In this document: one piece after another, positions 1 through 12,900 of the stretch
Position numbering within the stretch: the first letter of the stretch is position 1
How the letters are laid out: each line of letters begins with the position of its first letter
Assembly: GCA_916613615.1 (NCBI GenBank)
Contig: OU744735.1
Location: 38,761,468-38,825,467 of the forward strand
Source: Steromphala cineraria
Taxonomy: Eukaryota > Mollusca > Gastropoda > Trochida > Trochidae
Reading direction: 5' to 3'
DNA: 64,000 bases
The notes under the pieces: model-generated
Told to the model about the DNA's origin: nothing
Databases searched by the model: none
Seen by the model: the letters and a program-made list of their open reading frames with translations, nothing else
Translations under genes and position numbers: made by a program

Positions 1-172
1 ATTCAGTCTCTGAAATAGTTCTATAATACGATTATTTTATCTAAAACAGAAAAGGAAAGTATGTGGTTCATTACAGACCTAGACTTGCTATACGATGGGT
101 TAAGTTAAGGACAAAATATGACGGGCAGTCTGGGGTGTTAGATAAGCCGTCCACCATCAAACACAGCTGGTC

Positions 173-458
173 TCTTGGTATGTTGTCACTTGGTATGTTG
201 TCACTTGGAATGTTGTCACTTGGTATGTTGTAACTTGGTTTGTTTGTCACTTGGTATGTTGTCACTTGGTTTATTGTCACTTGGTTTGTTGTCACTTGGT
301 TTGTTTGTCACTAGCTATGTTGTCACTTGCTATGTTGTCACTTTGTTTGTTTGTCACTTGGTATGTTGTAACTTGCTATGTTGTCACTTGGTTTGTCACT
401 TGGTTTGTTTGTCACTTGGTACGTTGTCACTTGGTATGTTGTCACTTGGCATGTTGGT
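173..458. repeat. 15-16 bp minisatellite
   Basis: About 19 head-to-tail units built on TTGTCACTTGGTATG, with an extra T in some units (period 15 or 16) and T/C or A/T changes at the variable end. Short overlapping open frames on both strands are by-products of the repeat. Confidence 0.93.
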
Positions 459-460
459 GC

Positions 461-3400
461 CTCATTGAAGTATAAGAAGCATGTGTAGTTGTTTATGTCT
501 AAACTAACAATTAGTCCCTGAAAAAAGAGTTCTTTGCTAATGTTATTATTTTGAGCTTTTATTTAAAAAGAAATATATAGATATTGGACAGTCTTGGTCT
601 TGGTCTCAGGCCCAGTGGTTATTCATTGACCTCCATAACAACTGACAGGCGAACAACAAATGTGGTGTACAGCTGCCAAGCCTCTATTCAGCCTACATCA
701 TCGTAAACATGTTTACCTGGTGTATATATCAGCGAGTCGCTTGCAATAAATCGATAACGATGAACCGTTAATTTGCCATGATTTGCAATATGTAGGCCTA
801 CTGCTTTGGTTTTATCCAGGTTTTGGATGAAATTTGAAACCGCCGGTAAAACAAATTATTTATTCATTTTCAGCACTTTCGTCGTGAACATTTTTAATAT
901 GTAAATGTGAGGGTTAAAAAAATTCTCTAGCATTAAGTAAAAGCAAACAAGACAAGTCTGGACGTTGTATCATTAGATTCCAGAATTAAAGTAATCTGTT
1001 TGATTCTTAAATCCTGTTAATCATATGATATCTACAGGTTCTCAAATGGCAAGAATGATATTGTACGTATTATCTAAATGATTAACAGATGTAATATCAC
1101 AAAATGCAATAGTCTTTCTGAATGTTTGAGTTTTAAGATGCCTGAATGAAGGCAATCGAAGTTAAATGTGCAATCATGCAGCGACGCTGTTTAAAAATCA
1201 TCATTTTGGCTACTGAATCATGACAAAGGCATTGATATATGAACCACCCTTTCCATGCGAGAAGCGTTTTCATTTGCTAGAAAATTCAAATGAGTTGTGG
1301 TGCATTTTATGTGCCAGGGGTAACTGCATGAACCAACGGATTTAGTCCAATAAGAACAGAGGCTGTATCAACATGACTTGAACTGCCTCTGTGGGGATAG
1401 AATGGCAATACTGCAGCTATCTCTACCAGTATTGTTGTAAAGGATATCTCAAAGACTAATGCGGCGGATAGTGAGAGAGTTGTAGTTTGACGCCGCTTAG
1501 GCAATATTTCAGGCATAAGTGACAGTTCGGCTTTATTTTAAACAATCGCAGGTATTGTAAACCCATATATTACCAAACAGTTTAATAAAAGGACGGTAGG
1601 GCACTGCACACGTGGGATAATTTATATATCAACCTACACTTCCAATATCACGTTTTTCGCATCGAGAGAGAAGAATATTAAACTAACCACTAACAGATCT
1701 AGAACTAATTATCTTGTATGACGTCGGCATATCTTCCTACTCAACATTTGAAGAGCAATTTTCTCTTTATCTATATTTTACATACCGTGCGTGGGCGACT
1801 CTCTCCCTCTCTCTCTTCACAAATTTAGGTGTGGATATTCGAACGTTATATCCGTAGTGTCTCCTTACATCGCTTTTAAGCAAAACTAATGTCACTTGAT
1901 ATCCAAACCCTTCTATATAGAAATGGGTTTCATGACACCAAAGTTTGTCGAGATAGATATTCAAATAACGAAGCCACTAAAGTAAAAAATAATTATTTAT
2001 CTGAAGCCGAAAAGTATCCTAGAGAAAGTTTCACTTTCGATATAAATGCAAGCACAAGAAATGAATTAAGATGAATTTTGCATTTATTGTTATTCATTGT
2101 GAACTGACGGAGTGTATTTTCATACTATGCCCTATATATTTACCATTAACTACTTTTTGTCTAAAGTAAAAACATGTAGTCCGAAACGTCGTGTTTTCAA
2201 AGTATTTTTTCCAGGTTTCGCTAATTCAAATTTTAAATATCTTTCAAAATTATATAAATTTCGGTTTTACAGATTTTTCTACCACAATTGGCTTAAAAGC
2301 ATATATTCGTATCACAAATATGTCTGACCATGACATATATCTAAACGCCTAGGAATAGATGGGTGTTAATCTGATTATGTCAGTGAGTTTAATAATGAAT
2401 AAAATTGTATACCCATATCCCTAGACTAAATTTCAGTCTCTGAAATGAAAATACATATTAAATGCAGCTTTCTACTATTAAAATTGAAAGGAGCCCACTG
2501 AAGCTGTTCATTTCCTGAAACAGTGAGCTAGACTTGCTACAATAATATAGACTTGTGTGGTTCTTTAAATATATTTTGTTTCAGGTGCTGTTAGACAGAC
2601 TACCATATCCCATATATCTACGAATTCAAATGCATATCTAATCATAGACTAAAATTTAGTCTATGAAATATATTATTTTTGAAATAATTACATGCTTTTC
2701 AAAATTTTTATTTCTTGGTCTCCTCATTTCTGGCCTAGACTTGCTGAAGGAGAACCTAGACTGTATTAAAGGCTCCTTTTTATTTACAGTTCTGAAGCTG
2801 GACTAATCTAATCATGAAAATCGCTATAAGTCTGCCTATATCATATATCATAAATCATATATCAAATTTCTTATAGTACATGCGCAATACCCACGACAAT
2901 CCTGCATGTTCCGATCAATAGTGAAAATGAGAATCTGATAACAATAGGCCACGTCATTACACATGCGAATATTAATCACCTCTCCATTCATGAAGCGATG
3001 AAGTCATTATCATTTTGCGTAGGATGATATGACCAGCTGTCACACTAGACGAAGTCAGTATCATACCATATCACAGCTGGTGGGTCATATCTCCCAATAG
3101 ATATTCATTTACATAAGTATTTACGTGCAATGTGGCATTCCATTGATGCTTAACTCTCAAATATTTTACATTGAAACACAAATCTGGTTTTAGGCATTAT
3201 TACATAATTCCCATCCGCGGAAGGTTCCTGTTTTTGTTTTTAAGTGTTTTTATTGTTCCCATCAGTACATTGTTGTACAGTATTACAATATTACAGCATG
3301 CATAGATATTATCACGGAAGGTTCCTGTTGTCCAAATATATACGTTGTGAATATGTAGACATGAATAAAAGTTTGTTAATATAAGTTGATATATGTTAAG

Positions 3401-5743
3401 TGAAATTTTATAGATTCTTTATTCTCTCAAACAAAAAGGAGAAGCATTTATATTGGCATTTGCTGCCTGTCTGCTTATCCCTTTTCCTTATTTTATATAT
3501 TTGCTGAATGTTGTGTATGTATGTATAATATTTTATGGAAATACAATACTGTTTAAATCATACTCTCAAATGAAACAGTTTAAGACAATTTATTCCTCTC
3601 TGTTCGTATGAATGTTAAGCTTTTTGAATGCTTGCCGTATTTCAATGAATACAGAATTTCTCTTAATCCTCGTGGTTTATCATTTAAAGTAAGAAAGATA
3701 GATAAATTCATGGGAATATGCAAGTCATTGAAATATAACAAGTAACAAAGTGATTCCCATAACACAATGATGTATTCAGATGACTGGGCGTGTAGAAATT
3801 TTCTTGAAATATCTCTGACTTTCTAGAAGTTAAGGAAGACGATATATACTCCTTATAAAAGTAACACGGACCTTAGTACTTGCGCACTGGCTGGGCAATC
3901 TTAATCAATAATGATCAATCATAGGTCAAGGTGTATGAAGACTAAAGAGCATGCGTAGGTTAATAAGCAACTACGGTGTCAAATGACTCTCCTAAAGTGA
4001 GAAAACCCATTTAAATAGAACAGGTTATTCGATCTTTTTATTTATATAAACAGCATAAGCTTTTTATAAGGTCATGATATATAATAAATGAGCTTGATTT
4101 CAAAATCGCCGATCCGACGAGGATTTACGTAATTAGACCAAATCTATCAATGACAATTTTAATAGAGTACACATTGTTATGGGTTTACAACTTCTTTATT
4201 GAAACGTTTCGATGTTCTGGTGTAGATATTAACTCTGTTATCAGGTGATCGATTGTTGACAAACAAGATAATTTTTTAAAAACAATTATTTTGCAGACTG
4301 GAATTTCAGATAATTTCAGTCATGAGATAAAGAAAATCAATCAGTGTTTCATATTTAACTATCAAAAGAGTGAGTAAGTTTATATTTATTTTATAATTAT
4401 TTATGAATACAATTGTATTCAATGGAGACTGAGCAAGTCTAGACATGATACTGAGCAAGTCTTGACATACAGATACATTAGCTTGTGGGTGACCCTTGTC
4501 CATCCGCTGATACCTGCGACCTTTGCCTGACCTCTCCAACTGACCCCTACCGAGATCGCGCGTGATCCCGCCTTATGCATCCCTTCGATTTCATTGGACA
4601 GCTTGTGCAGAACATTCTCACGCATCTCATGCTCGGAGCACTGCGTTAGTGAGCTGTCATTATTATGAATAGGCCTACTCACATAAAATCTACTTGTGAA
4701 ATTTTATAATAGTATATTCTATGTAGTTATTGATATTTACAATCGTATATGTGCAACTTGATATGAGTAATTTTCTTTAACCAAGATGTGTTACTAAATT
4801 AAGGCTGCTTTTTGAATGAATGCGCAAATTGACATGGGTATATTTGTTGAGCGAGATTTTTTTATATTAAAAAAGCTCGGATGTACAATTGTTAGACAGG
4901 AAAGCCATCATTTACTCTGCATACTATTTACTTTACTATTGGGGCTTCGGAGCATTATATAACTGTATTTATCATGTGCATTTAATGCAGACTGCATATT
5001 ACTCCTTATATTTTCCAATATTATCATAATATTGGTTTGGCAATGGTTTTCATCTCTCATCTTTGTTTTATTTCTTCAAAACCCCATTACGGGTTAGCTA
5101 GTCTGTCAGCCAGACCCTAAAATTAAATAAAAGCATAAGCAAGTCTATAATAAGGCTTGAGAGCTCCATCTGAAAATGAATAAATCTCAGTCTCCTTTTC
5201 ATTATATATATTAATTTTTTTCAAATTTCAGTTTTATTGAAAAAAATCATTTCAGAGTCTAATTGTTTGACTACGGGTTAGCAAGTATTAGTGCTAAGGT
5301 TAGCAAGTATTAGTGCTAAACCCAAGAAACGCCCCGATAGTCCAAGGGAGGTAACTCCCTGTCATAATCACATGCCAATGAACTCATGTTATCACCTGAC
5401 AAATATGCGTCGTAGAATTAACCCGGTTTTCATGTTTCACAATAGAGAAGCGTGAAAACATTACACATCGAATTGAAACCCTCTAAATCAGTTTTCCATA
5501 TTTGTGTCACCGATGTTACGGAATTATATTTTCTTGTTAATGTGATAAAATGTTGATAAACACGGTTTTATTTTGATTTACCATTTCCACTAATCTTAAA
5601 ACGCATTTCTGTGTGAACGAAGTCCACGTAGTTACAGTGGGTTAAATTTGATGAACTAAGTCCACGTAGTTACAGTGGGTTAAATTTGGTATACATGTAT
5701 GTACATATGGAATCCAATATTACCCCACGAAACACTCCACAGA
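461..5743. other. Gene-free, low-copy repeats
   Basis: No ORF shows recognisable protein similarity. Contains degenerate copies of a dispersed repeat marked by TTTCAGTCTCTGAAAT and CTAGACTTGCT (around 2430-2530 and 2640-2780; also at 1-110 and 11130-11310), paired GGAAGGTTCCTG motifs at 3220-3330, a 25-bp tandem pair at 5273-5320 and a 36-bp tandem pair at 5617-5688. Confidence 0.6.
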
Positions 5744-7226
5744 TTACCGTATTTCCTCTAATAAGCGCCCGGGCGCTTATTTTTTCAGCACCCCTTTACC
5801 CCCCGGCGCTTTTTAGAGGCCCGGCGCTTATTGGAGACCCGGCGCTTATTTCTTCCAAAGAGAATTGAACTTTGTTTTAAGTCGTCTTTTACCACGAATA
5901 TCTGTAAAATGTTTACTGAGGGAGTATTTAATGATTAGGACCCGGCGGTTATTAGAGACCCGGCGCTTATAAGAGGCCCGGCGCTTATTGCTTTGGGGTC
6001 CAGAGACCCCAAAGTTATGTAACATCTGATATTGAAAACTAATGGCAGAAGTTTCTCTCTATATTACTCTTGGAAACTTCAAAGGAGAAGTTTCAGCCAA
6101 TGATATTTGATTTAAGCATATCCTGGTATTTCAACGACCAATGGACCGTGCTGTAGCACATTTATACCCACGTGACCATGTGGGTGGTACGAAATAATTG
6201 GCAAGCTTTAATTTGGAAACTGATTATTATAATAATGCTATGATGTAAAATATATCGTAAATTTTCCAAAATATATAGATGAGCATTTACACCATTAATA
6301 AATATCAATTTTGCATGTGCATGTGAGCTGTTTTGTAGTTATTCGGGCTATTTTTTGCATTCCACATTCGGAAACGACATTCCATTTTTGTATCAACTAG
6401 GAATTCGGTTCCTCCAATTCTTTTTATTATAACGCGAGCGCTAAATGTCCCGCCTTGTCAATGACTGATCGTTCACTCAATGCATCTCATCGCTTCACGG
6501 AAAAAATGATTCTGAACAGGCCATTTTCAAATTTCATGTTTCAAAACAAACGTTATGGATGATTTATTTACGATCAAAGGTGTCTTTCGAAGAAAGTATT
6601 GACATAGAGCCTAAAGTATGACAAAATATTCTTAAATTTCATCCTATAATATAATGAAAATTATGAACTTTTAGCTGAGATCATTTCTAAATTTTTCAGC
6701 AACTTTCGGCTGTAATTCGATCAACACTCAATTAAGGAAAATTATTCTTGCAACATGTAATTAACCTGAAACTCAATAGCACAACTATTTATCTTCTAGC
6801 TAATCACTGGTTCTTGTATTCAACTCATCGTCAGCTATCTTTTAAAGCAACATAAATTTGAATAACCGTATTAATTAATGTTTAAAAAATTATATCATAA
6901 TTGAGATAGGAGACGTATCTATCATTGTTGAAATTTAAACGGAACGAACGAGTCGTTTAACTATGTACATAGTGTACAGATAACTATCAAAACAAAGAGC
7001 AAAGAACATGCGTCTCCGATTGGAACAATTTATTCAAGTAAAAGTCCCCGTCCCCGTCCTCCCTAACCTAAATTTCCTGGTTCTATATAGTGATACATAA
7101 CCGGGTGCCCCAAAGCTTGCCTTTTTAAAGGCTTTTCTTGTTTTCTTAACTACCTATGACCCCCGGCGCTTATTAGAGGCCCGGCCCTTATTGGAGACCC
7201 GGCGTTTATTAGAGGAAATACGGTAA
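5744..7226. mobile_element. 1.48 kb non-autonomous element with TIRs
   Basis: Starts TTACCGTATTTCCTCTAATA and ends with the reverse complement, TATTAGAGGAAATACGGTAA. Both ends carry short subterminal repeats of the form GAGACCCGGCGCTTATTAGA. The interior has no coding capacity. No clear target duplication beyond the palindromic TTA/TAA, so the superfamily is unassigned. Confidence 0.75.
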
Positions 7227-9843
7227 GTGACTTTATATGTTGTAATTATTCACATGTTCCCGTCCATGCTCTTCTCATACATTTTACTACACCCTAACAA
7301 TTCAAGCATTACCTTTCAGTGGCGGTTCCATGAAGGGGGGGGGGGGGGGTGTTCAGGGGTCCCCCCTCCCTTTTGAAATCAGTTATTGATTTAAGTCAAT
7401 ATAAATAATGTTAGATGATATAATATCATGCGCCAAAGTTGTATTATATCCAAATACTCGCGATGAAATGAACCGGATATCTGGTTAACTCTGTTGAATA
7501 TTCTCGTTGTATTTACTCAACACCATAACATTTTTTTTTTAGATATATTCACACGATGTATGTTGAATAACTTTTATGGGCGGATAATGAAACTTTAATT
7601 ATCATGCGCATAACCGTACTGGCCTTAAAATTGCTCATTTAAGAAGTTAAACAAGGAAATGTCTTGAATGACGACAGATAAAGTGTCTGTAAAAATAAAG
7701 TCATATCCTACAGGATGAAAGTCAAATTGTGATGTAGATGAGGTATGTATACATGTATCATCTAAAACATCTGCGGAATCTTTTCTTGTTACTACCTTTA
7801 GACACCGCGTTTCTAATACATGTAAATAGAGACGAATTGAGGCCATTGTCCATATTAGAAATCATGTCCGAATCACGTGCATCGTTTGCTCATATTAGTT
7901 CAAACCTTTCAAAACATAATTTGTTTATCACCAAGGTAACTTTAATTAAGGCGGGGATGTTTTAAAATATATTACTATCTTTCTTTTAAACCAGTAATAG
8001 ATCGTTTTGCTGATCTATATTTCATACAAAATACATATACTTAACACGACAGTTCTGTAATTAAATGTCATGAATTTACTGTTTCAGTTTAATAAAACAA
8101 ATTGGGTCATAAATACGTTGACATCACATTAACATTATTATTAATTTAATGTTTAACAAGAAATCAATTTTAAATACGCAGAGTAGATTGTTTAATTGCC
8201 ATTTGAAATATGCAGATTGCATCCATAGGGATATTTTATGAGCGCTTCACTCACAGTTAGTGACTTACATCTTGAGAATTATTTGTCCTTACACCCCTTG
8301 GGCGGTTATATCCCTTCTGTTTTCAATCGGTTTTAACTCATAACTACCTTCTTAAAGGTGTTTACCCTTTTCACCCCTTGGGAAGTTATTGCCTTTATTT
8401 TAGTTGAATGTTATAAGCCGTGAGCTCCATCCGCGTAGGTTGGTTATCTCATAACCACCTTGGTTGGTTATAAGAATGTAAACAATCGCAAACATATGGA
8501 CTTGTAAAATTTGGATTTTTAATCAAACAAGAAAGTTAAGATTTATGAACAACGAAAGTGGGATTCGAACCAAGGACCTCTATGTTGTCAAGCAGCGCTC
8601 TTACCTGTTGAGCTACCAAGGATCCATGCCAGTTGATGTAATTTTTTTTGTCATGTTTGGTTTTTTATTTTCCCCTATAAATATATATTATTATTGCAAT
8701 AAAATAGTTTTTAATGTAAGGAATCAAGTTTTTAGTTCTAAAACCCTAAGCAGGGGCTATTGTAAGTAGTCTAAAATAGTATTCTGATCAAGACATATCA
8801 AACCCACAAAATGGATCACTAAAACGTTTTTTCAATTATTTGTATGTAAACCAATACAAGTTGAAACACCGTAATAAAATAGCTTTTATTGTAAGAAATC
8901 AAGCGTTTATTTCTAAAACCCTAATCTGAGGATATTTAGAATATTTTTTATTATCAAGACATGATAAACCCGCGAATGATATCAGTAAAACGTTTTTAAA
9001 CTAATTGTATATAAACAAATGAAGTTGAAACCATTGCAGGAGTCTTCTGCGGAAGTGTAAGTCAAATGATTACCCGTTTGCCTCGATGCACTCACGCAGG
9101 CTTAATGTTGTATCATGATGAAACACATTGCAGAAAATAAATCACAACCGATAATCACTAAACATACCATTTACAAAATAGGAATAACTCTCTTTTACAA
9201 ATGATACATCAATTTTATTCTGTGCAACTGAATATTTCATTATTTGTTTAAAAGAAATAGTACTTACAAACAGATAACAAGCCATTAACAGGTAAGTACA
9301 CATGTAACCATTTTATGTGTAGCTTTTCACACAAATCAGCCGCACAATTGAGCTGACCAGGGACTATCTGTGTGAACGAACTGAGCAAAGGAAAGCAACA
9401 TATTTTTGATGATACTTTTGTAATGTTGAATAATATGAAGCTGAAACATTAACTCAAAATCAATGCCCACTCAAGGATGTTTTTCCAACAATAATATCAA
9501 CATTTCAAATTCTCTATATTACAATTCAAAATTGTTCTCTACTTTAACTACCCTACCAAGAAAAGTCTTGCGCATCAATTCAAAAACGTTGATGCTATCA
9601 GTGACAATCTTAACTGGATTGTAAGATTACCATGTCTAAAATGAATATGAATATAAGTATTAATGCCCTCTCATCTTCTTTACCAAAATACCATTATAGA
9701 ACTGTCCCATGAACAAGACATTCTCTCGCCTCAAGTAACACTGAGAACACTGTTCACTTTTAGGACATGATTCACAGTCAGTCTTGGTGTTTGTGCACCT
9801 TGGGTCAAAGTTCATTGAGGTTTCCATGGCAACAAACAGGACA
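7227..9843. other. Gene-free flank downstream of PTPA
   Basis: Holds a G homopolymer (7337-7350), degenerate repeats of CACCCCTTGGGNNGTTAT (8290-8470), a tRNA-like SINE relic, and two diverged copies of a 230-bp unit (about 8690-8830 and 8875-9030). No gene seen. The PTPA 3'UTR probably occupies the right end. Confidence 0.5.
8553..8622 (-). repeat. tRNA-derived SINE relic
   Basis: The minus strand reads like a tRNA: A-box GTAGCTCAACAGGTAAGAG, loop TTGACAA (Val-like GAC), B-box GGTTCGAATCC. The acceptor ends do not pair and the anticodon stem is mismatched, so it is a SINE head or pseudo-tRNA. Confidence 0.55.
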
Positions 9844-9918
9844 TCAAGAGGAGACTGGTTGGCTGGTAAGAAGACTGCCGAACATGAAATGTTGGATTAC
9901 TGGAAACTTTGCCAACAC
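9844..9918 (-). CDS. PTPA: PTPA terminal coding exon
   Basis: Follows a CAG acceptor and encodes [17 protein letters not shown], then eight residues and TGA. This is the expected PTPA C-terminus (family motif FPVIQHFxFGSLLP). The Pro that follows SLL in vertebrates is replaced by Thr. The exon lies 1.8 kb from exon 9; the intron holds a TTAA-flanked MITE, a foldback palindrome and a SINE. The plus-strand open frame covering this stretch is a shadow. Confidence 0.93.
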   Translation of the reverse strand: MLAKFPVIQHFMFGSLLTSQPVSS

Positions 9919-12900
9919 CTGAAAATAGAAACAACGGAAAATCTATTCCTTTTATCACTTCCTGGAACACTGTTTAAAGGAAAGTCTATCTTAAAATAGC
10001 AATCTATATTCCATCAGGTGAGGTGAGGTGATATGCGGTTTAATGTCGCTTTCAGGAGTTTTTCACGGCTGCTAGTATTATGCAGGGAGAAAGCCCTCAA
10101 CACTATTGTGGCTATGTATTGCGGTGAAACCTGCGAGCACCGACTGGAACTAGTTTCTAGAACTAGTGAAAATGCACCATTTCTCCCAAAACTGACTGCG
10201 TGAAGAACAGTTCTCTACTATAGACAAAGTTGCCAAGCCCCTGGCGGGATTCTAACCACAGATCTCTCGATCTGAACGCGCTAACCACTGCACTATCCTG
10301 CCCCCACTATAGATTCAAAGTACAGCACGTAGTGAATAATTGAACAAACAACAATAACTATTTTTATCCTACCTCATGTAAGAATCTCGATCTCTGATTG
10401 GTCCACGTGACCCTGAATAAATACTGATATCCCTCTCTTGAGCGGGGAATAAATCATTATACCCCGGCACATAAAAAGCATGAAAAAAGCGTGCAGACTG
10501 AGCGTCTTGAAATGTGCAATGTATGTTACCTCGAACACATGATTAAGCTGGTTACTTTCGATCAACTGATATGTAGCTTTGAACAAACTATAGTAAAATG
10601 ACTTACAAATTTTTTACCCTTTATCTTCATATTATATGCGTTTTGTTTAAACTTTCGGTAAGATAAATTCGTTATACCATTCAAAGGCGGGGTACATGGG
10701 GAGATATCCGCCTCTCACTTGGTGTTATGCGACTCGCCTTCGGCTCGTCGCATAACACCAAGCTTGAGGCGGATATCTCCCCGTGTACCCCGCCTTTGAA
10801 TGGTATAACTTATATTATAGAAGAGGAATTTTGACGAATAGTAAAAAGGCAACCAAAGCTAACCACTGCGCTATCTACTGTTTTTATTGTTACCTACCTA
10901 AGAAGGCCATATGCAATATTTATAGTTTTCTGAATGCCAATTGGAATAAAAGTTTGTTTCAAATACATGCTGCTCATTGACAGGATGAAGAAACTTCATA
11001 GTTAAATTGTCAAGACAAATCTGTAATTCACTGAAACACATTGAGTACTAGCATGATTAGACTTACATTTTTCAATAAAACATTACCTTCTTTTATGTTA
11101 TTCTATGTTTAGGTGTTTCATTTCATACATATTTAGTCAATCTAGACTTGCTGAATGCTGAACTAGACTGTAGTAAGTCTTTTATTAAATACAGCATCTT
11201 GAGGCAGGACTTTCTCATATTATTATTTAATATATTATCTAAGGCAATATCATTTCATATGCATTCAGTCAAACTAAACTTGCAGCATGCAGACCTAGAC
11301 TGTATTAAAGGGGCAGTAGCACGTTTTTAGGGGGAATATAGGGTGATGTCAGGAAAATGAAAATGAATGGTTCCAAATGAAAGACAATGTATGAAAACTA
11401 AGTGGAGCAGTAATAATTCAAATATATAATGTAAAGTTGAGCCATGCGTTTGCCTTTTCTTACACAAAATGAATTAAAGGTGTTCACACAAAAATGGCCG
11501 CCAATGGATTTTATGTGAATCTGCATACTTTGTCCTCTGACTATGGATGGTTAGCTTGTGTAATGAAATTTTTGACACTGTCAACAAAATACATTTAGCA
11601 TTAACTTACAATTATGAGTGAAAAAATTGAAATATAAAATTATCAAAAAACGTGCTACTGCCCCTTTAAAGCTTCTAATAAATACCTGAAGCAGGACAGT
11701 CTCATGATATGATAGAACATAACCTGCATACCTCAGCCTTGTACATCTTGATGAGACCTGAGTTCACCTTCTCCCACCGACCCACCCCGCTGATGTTCCA
11801 TAGCTGATTGGAGTGCTCCGCAAATGGTCCCGTCTTCACCTTCAACATATAAATGTTATGAACAATATTATTAAATCTTAACTCATCACAGGCCAGGTAC
11901 ATACAAACACCTACTTGGAGACGACTATTCTACCACCCAAACATGTATGTGTGGAGTGAGCTTGCGTCTATCCCCAGACCTTAGAAAATCAGTCCTACAC
12001 AGTGTATGAAATAATTTTTCAAGATCACTAGCAAACCGGGCTAGAAAGTCACTAGCCCAAAAGAAAAATTACTAGCCCAAATTAAGTAAAGATAAAAAAT
12101 GTTTTCTGACATTCACTGTTTTAAAATCAAACACATATATCTTCTAAAGAGGTCTTGGCATGTGATGGGGGTGATCGGAAACTGACACAAAATATTAACT
12201 GAATTGATTACAAAATTGAATGAAAAGAAGTCAAAATATTTTTGATATTCCAATCCACACTAGCCAACCGGGCTATCATTACCTTTTTTCTACTAGCCCA
12301 GGCAAATTTCAACTAGCATCAAGCTACCGGGCTAGTGGTTGTTTCGGACACTGGTTCTACAGCTGCAGCCGGCGGGATTAAAAATTCAAAAGCTAAAAAT
12401 AATATTTACCGGGTACGTAAAAAGGGTGTGGACCAGGTTTTGATTTATAGTCAAGTCATATAAAAAGAGTTAAAAGAATGCTGCTGTTTTTGCCTTGCAT
12501 GACACTCAGAATTATTGGGACCAAAAAATGTTTTTACTGACAGGTCTAGACACAAAAAAAGTTTTCTAAAATATGCATTTACTGAACTGAGGACAATAAA
12601 GGCAACATCAAAACAATACCCCTCTAGGATAAAACGCTTGACCTCAAACAAACAATTTCTCCTGTGGCACAGTGTTAGAAGAATGAACTTGTAAATTGTC
12701 AGATGGTTGAAAAGAGCAAATCTTGAAACCTGACAAGTAGTTATTTAATTTCACCTGGCGTGTGATAATACAATACTGACCTCGTTGATGTACTTGATAC
12801 AGCCCAGGAACATGTAGTCTTTGGCGAAGTGATCACTGCTGATTTCTGGCTTTGGAAAGGATTTAGGATGGATTCGTGGATGTCCTAGAATGAAAGAAAA

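Noticed and set aside
175..475. Overlapping 60-97 codon frames on both strands
   Set aside because: Stop-free only because the 15-mer minisatellite lacks stops in those frames.
4306..4682. Two overlapping minus-strand frames of 77 and 87 codons
   Set aside because: No recognisable domain and no splice context; probably chance in a slightly GC-richer patch.
9784..9999. 71-codon plus-strand frame
   Set aside because: Shadow of the PTPA terminal exon on the opposite strand.
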